From: Gammaproteobacteria bacterium
GTDB taxonomy: Bacteria; Pseudomonadota; Gammaproteobacteria; Pseudomonadales; Azotimanducaceae
DNA length: 5,133 nt
Assembly: GCA_030432795.1 (NCBI GenBank)
Contig: JAUILW010000274.1
Span: forward strand, 1-5,133
Direction of reading: 5' to 3'
Numbering within the stretch: the stretch's first letter is position 1; every line of letters begins with the position of its first letter. A program made the position numbers and the translations under genes. Below are positions 1 to 4,858 of the stretch, piece by piece. The notes under the pieces were generated by a model. That model searched no databases. It saw only the letters and a program-made list of their open reading frames with translations, and was not told where the DNA came from.

Positions 1-95
1 TCCTGGGGCTCGTCTGGTTCTGCCGCCCCGGGGGCGCCAGGCAGCAGAACAATGAGAAGAAAAGCAGCAAACAAGGCAATGCGGGGAGCGTCCAT
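1..95 (-). CDS. Exported protein of unknown function, N-terminal fragment (signal peptide)
   Basis: Reading leftward from ATG at 95, the frame stays open for 31 codons to the window edge, so only the N-terminus is present. The visible protein starts MDAPRIALFAAFLLIVLLPG and continues GAPGAAEPDEPQ. This is a typical Sec signal peptide: a short n-region with one Arg, a hydrophobic stretch of about 13 residues (6-19), then a small-residue c-region with likely cleavage after Ala-Ala (GAA|EP). No lipobox Cys is visible. A GGAAG ribosome-binding-like site lies 6 bases before the ATG. The gene follows the GFA gene on the same strand after a 76-base gap, so it could be the last member of the leftward operon or have its own promoter. 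The mature domain is outside the window, so no function can be given. Confidence 0.6.
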   Translation of the reverse strand, partial: MDAPRIALFAAFLLIVLLPGAPGAAEPDEPQ

Positions 96-171
96 AACGT
101 GCTTCCGGTAGAACCGCAGGTCGCGGCTGCACCAGTCTAAACAAGCCAGCCAGACAAAAATAGATGGGCCG
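96..171. other. Intergenic gap between the GFA gene and the exported-protein gene
   Basis: These 76 bases lie between two leftward genes. On the minus strand there is a TTTTT run (160 to 156), but no GC-rich stem directly before it, so it is not a convincing intrinsic terminator. A short CCGC/GCGG inverted repeat with a 5-base loop lies at 114-126 and lacks a T tract. No well-spaced -35/-10 pair stands out. Read-through from the GFA gene is therefore plausible. Confidence 0.4.
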
Positions 172-576
172 CTAAGACGGCGTGAAAGCTCCGGGATGCT
201 GCTGACCGCTGTCGCCGATCTCGTCCCAGACGGCTTTCGAATCCACCCAGATATGGTGCAGCACCCGAAGGTGATCGACCGACTGCGCAAGCAGACCCGC
301 GGGTACGAACATACGCTGGTCGTCGTTTGCGCCGGGCAACTGCGAGCCGCAAACGCCGCAGAACCAGATCTGCCAGTCATGACCCGGCTTGCGCCAGGTG
401 CGCACCTGGTCTTCCCCGGCGAGCCAGTGGAACGCCTCATTGTCGACGACGACCACTGCGTTACCGTTAGTGCCCGTGTGCCGCCGGCAGATCGAACAGT
501 GACAGATAAACACTCCCTCAGGTTCGACGGAGAGACGGAAGCGTACCGCGCCGCAGTTGCATTCACCGCTTGTCAT
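172..576 (-). CDS. GFA (glutathione-dependent formaldehyde-activating enzyme) family zinc protein
   Basis: The protein has 134 residues, the usual length for the GFA/CENP-V fold. All seven expected cysteines are visible: CNC at 6-8, CHCSIC at 25-30 and CGVC at 73-76. This is the CxC...CxCxxC...CxxC pattern that binds two zinc ions in Paracoccus Gfa. Gfa was described as promoting S-hydroxymethylglutathione formation, but most family members have no proven substrate, so formaldehyde chemistry here is only a family-level guess. The protein has no signal peptide or membrane segment and should be cytosolic. The frame is open 15 codons further up to 621. I chose the ATG at 576 because GGGAGGT (minus strand, 587 to 581) sits 4 bases before it and the CxC motif then falls near the N-terminus, as in relatives. 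The start overlaps the end of the upstream membrane-protein gene by 14 bases, suggesting translational coupling. Confidence 0.9.
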   Translation of the reverse strand: MTSGECNCGAVRFRLSVEPEGVFICHCSICRRHTGTNGNAVVVVDNEAFHWLAGEDQVRTWRKPGHDWQIWFCGVCGSQLPGANDDQRMFVPAGLLAQSVDHLRVLHHIWVDSKAVWDEIGDSGQQHPGAFTPS

Positions 577-1282
577 GCGCACCTCCCGTCGGCGGGCGCT
601 GCTGACGTATGGCCTCAGCAAGGCTCAATCGCGACGCCTGCAGCGTTTCGAGCACACCGAGCTGGATGCGCTGCCAGACCGCCTTGTCTCTCACCGCCGC
701 GCGCAGCACCCGATCGCCGAGCAGCTCATCCGCAGAGCTTACGATCATGCGGCGTTCGAAGCGCATCGCCTCCGTGATCTTCGGCGTGATGGCGACTGAG
801 AATGCATACGACGTTCTGGTCTGCTCGATGGCTTCGAGAAAGGCCGTCTCGTACTCGAGGATGGCGGCCTGCAAAGGCCGCGACTCGATGAGGTCTAGCT
901 TGCCGCCATCGATGAGCTGCCGCAGTGACACCGGCAGGTGTTTAGGCCCCCACAGCTCGATGGTGGACATCACCGCGGATTTGAACGTCGCTTCTTCTTC
1001 AGCGCTCCAGGCCGGCTTCGTCATTAGCTCAGCGGCTTCGAAGCTCCGGCGGAGCGTCGCCAGACTAGCCTCGATTTCCGCCGCGCCGGCATCGATATCC
1101 TCCGCCAGTTCGGTTGCCAGCAGATCGATGTAATAGTTCGCCTGCTGCCGCTCGACACGTGCCTGGTTCCAATTCGACACTTCCAGGCCGATGAAGATAC
1201 CGAGCACCACCACGAGGAAATCGAGCACCACCGCCAACCAGTTCTGCTCGCCCACATGCTTGAGCATTCGACGAACGATCAT
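563..1282 (-). CDS. Single-helix membrane-anchored protein, DUF6090-like, unknown function
   Basis: The protein has 239 residues. A short basic N-terminus (MIVRRMLKHV) is followed by one strongly hydrophobic segment at about 14-35 (WLAVVLDFLVVVLGIFIGLEV) ending in NWNQ. It continues into a charged, mostly helical region rich in Glu, Ala and Arg (about 36-100). The pattern 'NW-hydrophobic helix-GxFIGLxVxNWN' followed by long helices is the hallmark of an uncharacterised group of bacterial inner-membrane proteins related to DUF6090. I recognise the architecture, not a function. There is no zinc, catalytic or nucleotide motif. Most of the chain probably faces one side of the membrane as a helical or coiled-coil domain. 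The gene begins 11 bases after the MetE-like gene stops and its end overlaps the GFA start, so all three should share a transcript. The ribosome binding site is weak (GGGTGG, minus strand); a second in-frame ATG at codon 6 (1267) is a possible alternative start. Confidence 0.75.
   Translation of the reverse strand: MIVRRMLKHVGEQNWLAVVLDFLVVVLGIFIGLEVSNWNQARVERQQANYYIDLLATELAEDIDAGAAEIEASLATLRRSFEAAELMTKPAWSAEEEATFKSAVMSTIELWGPKHLPVSLRQLIDGGKLDLIESRPLQAAILEYETAFLEAIEQTRTSYAFSVAITPKITEAMRFERRMIVSSADELLGDRVLRAAVRDKAVWQRIQLGVLETLQASRLSLAEAIRQQRPPTGGAHDKR
581..587 (-). promoter_or_regulatory. Ribosome binding site of the GFA gene
   Basis: The minus strand reads GGGAGGT, 4 bases before ATG 576. 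It lies inside the last codons of the upstream gene. It decides the start in favour of 576 over the in-frame ATG at 621, which has no comparable site. Confidence 0.65.
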
Positions 1283-1293
1283 AGGGCCACCCG

Positions 1294-2325
1294 CTATCGG
1301 CTCACCCGGCGCCCAAGCACCAGATCACGACCTGCCACCATGCTGCAGAGCTTGCCAAACGCCACCGTCCGGTCGAGATATTTCATGCCGCAGTCGGGTG
1401 CCACCACCATGCGCTCGGCGGGCACGATCTCCAGCGCCGCCTCGATGCGCCGGGCAACGGTCTCCGGCGTTTCCACCGCGGTATCGCGCAGATCGATCAC
1501 ACCAACGTGCACCTTTTTGTTTGGCAGGCAATCGAGCACCGTCATCTTCAGCTTGGGTTGGGCGCATTCCACCGACACTTCGTCTGCCCGACAGCCATCC
1601 AGCTCGCCAAGGAAGGCGTAACCGTCCGGCTTGTCGTCCACGTGCTTGCCGTAGCCGAAGCAGACGTGCAGCACCGTGGCACCGGTTGCGCCGGCAACCG
1701 CACGGTCGATAGCCGCCACGGCGTACTCCCGCGCCGCTTCCGGGCGCGCCTGTACGTAGGGCTCATCGAGCTGCACGATGTCCACACCGGCTGCGAATAG
1801 ATCGCGCAGCTCTTCATTCACCGCGGCGGCGTACGCCATGGCGAGCTCAGCCTCACTGTCGTAGTAGTCGTTCTGCGCCTGCTGCGCCATGGTGAACGGG
1901 CCCGGCAGCGTGATCTTCAGCGGTCTATCGGTATGCGCCTTGAGAAACTCGATGTAGCGCACCTCCACCGGCTCCCGGCGCGATACCGGCCCAGCCACCC
2001 GCGGCACCGGCACCGTCTTGCCGGTGCGGTCCACCGCCTGGCCGGGATTGTCGAGGTCGATGCCATCAAGCGCATTGGCGAAGCGGTTGGAATAGCTCTC
2101 GCGGCGTATCTCCCCGTCGGTGACGAAGTCCACGCCCGCCGCGTGCTGATCATCCAACGCAATGCGTGTGGCATCGTTCTGCGCCTCTTCGAGGTGCGCC
2201 TCGGGCACACGCCACAGCGCGTGCAGCAACACCCGGGGCGGCAGGCGCTCGCCCAGGCGGCTCTTGTCGATCAACCAGTTGGGCTGCGCGTAGCTGCCTA
2301 CCAACCCCGCGGGCAGTTCTTTCAT
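1294..2325 (-). CDS. Short cobalamin-independent methionine-synthase-like protein (MetE C-terminal catalytic domain only)
   Basis: The protein has 343 residues and resembles the C-terminal half of MetE (about 750 residues), with no N-terminal half. All four zinc ligands of the family can be placed: His220 and Cys222 in LHVCFG, Glu253 in SVECA, and Cys312 in APDCGMKYL, matching H641, C643, E665 and C726 of E. coli MetE. VGSYAQP near the N-terminus and QLDEPY at 185-190 are further family signatures. The zinc should activate a thiol for methyl or alkyl transfer. Known stand-alone relatives include folate-independent 'core-MetE' methionine synthases (the MesA-D groups) and the epoxyalkane:coenzyme M transferase. 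I cannot place this protein in one group, and no MesX-like partner is visible. I chose the ATG at 2325. A GTG at 2340 is in frame, but it lies within the sequence that forms the strong Shine-Dalgarno GGAGGGAGGA. It is the first gene of the leftward operon. Confidence 0.88.
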   Translation of the reverse strand: MKELPAGLVGSYAQPNWLIDKSRLGERLPPRVLLHALWRVPEAHLEEAQNDATRIALDDQHAAGVDFVTDGEIRRESYSNRFANALDGIDLDNPGQAVDRTGKTVPVPRVAGPVSRREPVEVRYIEFLKAHTDRPLKITLPGPFTMAQQAQNDYYDSEAELAMAYAAAVNEELRDLFAAGVDIVQLDEPYVQARPEAAREYAVAAIDRAVAGATGATVLHVCFGYGKHVDDKPDGYAFLGELDGCRADEVSVECAQPKLKMTVLDCLPNKKVHVGVIDLRDTAVETPETVARRIEAALEIVPAERMVVAPDCGMKYLDRTVAFGKLCSMVAGRDLVLGRRVSR

Positions 2326-2327
2326 GG

Positions 2328-2338
2328 CTCCTCCCTCC
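2328..2338 (-). promoter_or_regulatory. Strong Shine-Dalgarno of the MetE-like gene
   Basis: The minus strand reads GGAGGGAGGAG just before ATG 2325. The GGAGG core at 2338-2334 is 8 bases from the start codon, which is ideal spacing. It makes the in-frame GTG at 2340 unlikely as the true start, because that start would use the ribosome binding sequence as codons. Confidence 0.75.
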
Positions 2339-2361
2339 ACGCTTCACATCCTGGGACACGG

Positions 2362-2374
2362 TCAATCATATTGA
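2362..2374. promoter_or_regulatory. AT-rich inverted repeat, candidate operator
   Basis: The sequence is TCAAT-CAT-ATTGA, two 5-base arms around a 3-base spacer. It fits the T-N11-A frame of LysR-type regulator sites and would suit other dimeric regulators too. It overlaps the best leftward -10 hexamer and lies about 33 bases before the rightward start, so a bound protein could control both operons. No regulator gene is in the window. The repeat is short, so chance cannot be excluded. Confidence 0.4.
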
Positions 2375-2406
2375 TTTTGCAGGGGGCGTGCGCAATCCTC
2401 TTCGCG

Positions 2407-3570
2407 GTGCGCATCCTCCACACCTCAGAGCTCACCGTGCCGCTGCGCGGCGACATCACCAACGCCGTGGTCAACTTCGCGGAACACACCGTGTCGCTGG
2501 TGGCACTGGTCAGCGACCAGGCAATGGGCGGCCGACCGGTGATCGGCATCGGCTTCAACTCCATCGGCCGCTTCGGCCAGTCGGGCATTCTGCGTGAACG
2601 CATCTTTCCACGGCTCCTGGCGGCCGACCCAGAGGCACTGATGCGCGACGGCGAACTGTCCCCCGCGGCCAGCGCGGCGACCGCCATGCGCAACGAAAAA
2701 CCCGGCGGCCACGGCGACCGAGCAGGAGCTGTGGCGGCGGTGGAACTGGCAGCGTGGGACCTGCGCGCCAAGCTCGCCGGCGAACCGGCTTGCCGCACCA
2801 TCGCCCGGGCGTTCGGGCGCACGGCCGATCCGTCGGTTGGTGTGTACGCCGCGGGCGGCTACTACTACCAAGCTGACTCCACATCACGGCTGCGCGACGA
2901 GTTGCAAAGCTACCGCGAGAGCGGCTTTGAGGCCTTCAAGATCAAGATCGGCGGCGCGCCGATCCGCGAGGACGCGCAGCGCATCGAAGCGGCGCTGGAT
3001 GTCGCAGGGCTCGGGTCAAATCTCGCCGTGGATGCCAATGGCCGCTTCGATGCAGCCACTGCGGACGCCTACGCGCAGATGCTGCAACCCTACGCGCTGC
3101 GCTGGTTCGAGGAGCCGGGCGATCCGCTGGATTACGCGCTCAACGCGCATCTCACGGCAAGCTATCCCGGGCCCATCGCCACGGGCGAGAACCTATTCAG
3201 TGCGAACGACGCGCGTAACCTGTTGCGCTACGGCGGCATGCGCGGCGAGGATGTTTTTCAGATGGACCCGGGGTTGAGCTATGGGCTTGGCGAGTACGCC
3301 ACGATGATAGACGCAATCGAGGCACAGGGATTTTCGCGGCGACAGTGCTTTCCGCACGGTGGGCACCTGATCAATCTGCACATCGTTGCGGGGCTCGGGC
3401 TCGGCGGCTGCGAAGCGTATCCCGGCGTATTCCAGCCTTTTGGCGGCTTTGGCCCAGAGGTACGTGTAGCGTCGGGCCGCGCCACACTCACTGAGCGGCC
3501 TGGATTCGGTCTGGAGGGTAAGCCCGAACTTGCGGAACCCATCGCTCGCCTCACGGAGGCTGCGGTGTGA
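2407..3570 (+). CDS. D-tartrate-dehydratase-like enzyme, enolase superfamily (mandelate racemase/TarD group)
   Basis: The protein has 387 residues and resembles Bradyrhizobium D-tartrate dehydratase (TarD, about 389 residues) along its whole length. Shared blocks are NEKPGGHGD (96-104), VYAAGGYYY (146-154), KIKIGGAPI (178-186), LAVDANGRF (206-214), GDPLDYAL (238-245), ATGENLFS (258-265), ARNLLRYGGM (269-278) and PHGGH (316-320). The catalytic residues can be placed: Lys98, the KxK pair Lys178/Lys180, Mg ligands Asp209, Glu235 and Glu261, and acid/base Asp287 with His317. They correspond to K102, K184, D213, E239, E265, D292 and H322 of TarD. TarD dehydrates D-tartrate to oxaloacetate; this protein probably makes a 2-oxo acid from tartrate or a related acid. 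The frame is open far upstream (from 1933), but that part is antisense to the MetE-like gene. GTG 2407 gives MRILHTSEL, aligning with the TarD N-terminus. No good ribosome binding site precedes it, so the start is uncertain. Confidence 0.9.
   Translation: MRILHTSELTVPLRGDITNAVVNFAEHTVSLVALVSDQAMGGRPVIGIGFNSIGRFGQSGILRERIFPRLLAADPEALMRDGELSPAASAATAMRNEKPGGHGDRAGAVAAVELAAWDLRAKLAGEPACRTIARAFGRTADPSVGVYAAGGYYYQADSTSRLRDELQSYRESGFEAFKIKIGGAPIREDAQRIEAALDVAGLGSNLAVDANGRFDAATADAYAQMLQPYALRWFEEPGDPLDYALNAHLTASYPGPIATGENLFSANDARNLLRYGGMRGEDVFQMDPGLSYGLGEYATMIDAIEAQGFSRRQCFPHGGHLINLHIVAGLGLGGCEAYPGVFQPFGGFGPEVRVASGRATLTERPGFGLEGKPELAEPIARLTEAAV
3555..3559 (+). promoter_or_regulatory. Ribosome binding site of the KPR-family gene
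   Basis: GGAGG lies 7 bases before the GTG start at 3567 and inside the end of the dehydratase gene. It supports the unusual GTG start and the 4-base GTGA overlap that couples the two genes. Confidence 0.75.
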
Positions 3571-4481
3571 AAGTTTGTGTTGTCGGCTGCGGCGCCATGG
3601 GCTCTATCTACGCCGCACTGCTCGCTTCCGCCGGTCACGAGGTATTCGTGGTGGATGCACAATCTGCCCACGTGGACGCCATCAACACGCGCGGCCTGCG
3701 CGTGAGCGGTGCCAGCGGCGACCGTACGGTGCGTATCGAGGCCTACGCCGACGTGCCAGATCGTACAGCAGATCTGGTAATCATCGCCGTGAAAGCAGCC
3801 CACGTGGACGCAGCCTCCGCCACAGCCAGCGCCCTGCTCACGCCGGAGTCGCTGGTGCTCACCATCCAGAACGGGCTCGGTAGTGCCGACCGGGTGGCAG
3901 CGCGCGTGCCGGCGCAGCGTCTGATCGTAGGCGTCGCCCAGGGTTTCGGTGCGTCGCTGCCGGCACCGGGGCATGCGCATCACAACGACATGAAGGCCAT
4001 ACGTTTCGGCGCCCACGCCGGGCTTGCCTTGGATGCCGTCGAACGCATCGCCAGCGCATGGCGCGATGCCGGTTTCGATACGCAAGCGGTAACCGATATC
4101 GCCAGCATGCAGTGGGAGAAGCTCATCTGTAACGTCGCCTACAGCGCACCGTGTGCGCTCACCGGCTTGACCCTGGGCGAGGTCATGGATCATCCACACG
4201 TCGGTGCGGTGAGCCGCGCCGCCGCCCGGGAAGCGTGGGAGATCGCCCGGGCAACCGGCATCGACGTGCAGGTGGATGACCCGGTACAGTTCGTGCGCGA
4301 GTTTGCCGCGCGCATGCCCGCCGCTAAACCTTCTGTGCTCCTGGACATTGAGGCCGGGCGCGCCAGCGAAGTGGGCGTCATCAACGGTGCGGTGCCAACA
4401 CAAGCCCGAAAAATTGGACGACAAGCACCGGTGAACGAAACCCTGACCAACCTGGTGCTCGCGCTGGAGGCTAAGCCATGA
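3567..4481 (+). CDS. Ketopantoate reductase (ApbA/PanE) family 2-oxo-acid dehydrogenase
   Basis: The protein has 304 residues, normal for the family. The N-terminal Rossmann domain has GCGAMG at 7-12 after a beta strand (MKVCVV), a second strand ending in Asp30 (EVFVVD), and QNGLG at 101-105. The C-terminal helical domain carries the catalytic Lys185 (WEKLICN), Asn189, Ser256 and Glu268 (SEVGVING), matching K176, N180, S244 and E256 of E. coli PanE, with the same 12-residue Ser-Glu spacing. The position of E. coli N184 is Ser193 here. Family members reduce 2-oxo acids to 2-hydroxy acids. Its place in a catabolic-looking operon, the Asn-to-Ser change and the acidic residue after strand 2 argue against a role in pantothenate synthesis; it may act on the oxo acid made by the neighbouring dehydratase. 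The start is GTG 3567, overlapping the dehydratase stop by 4 bases. Confidence 0.87.
   Translation: MKVCVVGCGAMGSIYAALLASAGHEVFVVDAQSAHVDAINTRGLRVSGASGDRTVRIEAYADVPDRTADLVIIAVKAAHVDAASATASALLTPESLVLTIQNGLGSADRVAARVPAQRLIVGVAQGFGASLPAPGHAHHNDMKAIRFGAHAGLALDAVERIASAWRDAGFDTQAVTDIASMQWEKLICNVAYSAPCALTGLTLGEVMDHPHVGAVSRAAAREAWEIARATGIDVQVDDPVQFVREFAARMPAAKPSVLLDIEAGRASEVGVINGAVPTQARKIGRQAPVNETLTNLVLALEAKP
4466..4470 (+). promoter_or_regulatory. Ribosome binding site of the NTF2-like gene
   Basis: GGAGG lies 7 bases before ATG 4478, inside the last codons of the KPR-family gene. The ATGA overlap at 4478-4481 together with this site indicates translational coupling. Confidence 0.75.
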
Positions 4482-4843
4482 ACGCCACAACGGACTTCGA
4501 ACGCGCAGACGCCGCCCGCCGCGCCACGATGGTCGCCGCGGATGCAGCCGCACTCGCTGCCTACCTGACGGAAGATCTCACCTGGACGCATTCCTCCGGC
4601 CGCACCGACGACCGGCAGGCGGTGCTCGATACCATCGCCGACGGCGCGGTGCGCTACCTGTCCCTGGAGGCGACCGACGTGCAGGTTCGCACGGTGGGAG
4701 ATGCGGTGATCGCCACCGGCGAAGTTGCCGGCCGGGTGCGCAAAGATGGCCAGGAACGCGACCTGAGAAACCGCTTCATCAGCGTGTGGCGCTACGAAGC
4801 GGGTGCCTTACGCATGATGGCCTGGCAATCTACCGGCTTGTAG
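4478..4843 (+). CDS. NTF2-like (SnoaL/DUF4440-type) small protein
   Basis: The protein has 121 residues, typical for a single cone-shaped NTF2-like domain. An N-terminal helical part rich in Ala (about 8-31) is followed by YLTEDLTWTHSSGRTDDRQ (29-47), the usual 'late helix, strand, then W-x-HSxG' motif of DUF4440 proteins. A set of beta strands follows, ending RFISVWRYEAGALRMMAWQS (98-117). Some NTF2-like proteins are enzymes (isomerases, dehydratases, cyclases); others only bind ligands. No catalytic pair can be assigned with confidence, though His38 and the Asp residues at 44-45 would face the pocket in relatives. There is no signal peptide. Its tight coupling to the reductase suggests it handles an intermediate of the same pathway, but that is inference from position. 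Confidence 0.82.
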   Translation: MNATTDFERADAARRATMVAADAAALAAYLTEDLTWTHSSGRTDDRQAVLDTIADGAVRYLSLEATDVQVRTVGDAVIATGEVAGRVRKDGQERDLRNRFISVWRYEAGALRMMAWQSTGL

Positions 4844-4858
4844 CTGGGCGAGACACGC

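Larger units (their letters stand above)
2326..2406. promoter_or_regulatory. Divergent promoter/control region
   Basis: These 81 bases separate the two divergent start codons and are the only place where both operons can have promoters without entering coding sequence. The core (2362-2379) is clearly more AT-rich than its surroundings. On the minus strand, TATGAT (2370 to 2365) is a one-mismatch -10 hexamer. A weak -35 candidate TTGCGC (2395 to 2390) lies 19 bases upstream of it. That would give a leader of about 30 bases before ATG 2325, too short for a SAM or cobalamin riboswitch. A rightward promoter is less clear; CATATT at 2367-2372 is the nearest -10-like sequence. Confidence 0.5.

Noticed and set aside
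24..36. Hairpin-like CGCCCC-G-GGGGCG
   Set aside because: It falls in the Gly/Ala/Pro codons of the signal peptide c-region, has only a 1-base loop and no T run, and is explained by GC-rich codon use.
150..163. T-run on the minus strand as a terminator after the GFA gene
   Set aside because: No stable GC stem precedes the TTTTT run on that strand.
196..777. Plus-strand open frame of 193 codons over the GFA gene
   Set aside because: It is the opposite-strand shadow of the GFA and DUF6090-like genes, which have motifs, ribosome sites and family lengths.
2326..2360. Possible SAM or cobalamin riboswitch before the MetE-like gene
   Set aside because: The leader implied by the best promoter is only about 30 bases, far too short for any known SAM or B12 riboswitch.
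1933..2406. Upstream extension of the dehydratase frame to an ATG at 1933
   Set aside because: It would add 158 residues that TarD-type proteins lack, and it runs antisense through the MetE-like gene and the control region.
3721..3730. Perfect 10-base palindrome ACCGTACGGT
   Set aside because: It is internal to the reductase gene and has no second copy that I noticed; a palindrome this short occurs by chance.
3756..3777. Inverted repeat CCAGATC/GATCTGG with an 8-base loop
   Set aside because: It lies within the Rossmann domain coding sequence of the reductase, has no T tract, and encodes ordinary residues (around PDRTADLV), so chance is the simplest explanation.
3279..4553. Long minus-strand open frame (424 codons) across the dehydratase end and the reductase gene
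   Set aside because: It is antisense to genes with clear family motifs, and its own translation shows no recognisable domain. Long antisense frames are expected in GC-rich DNA.
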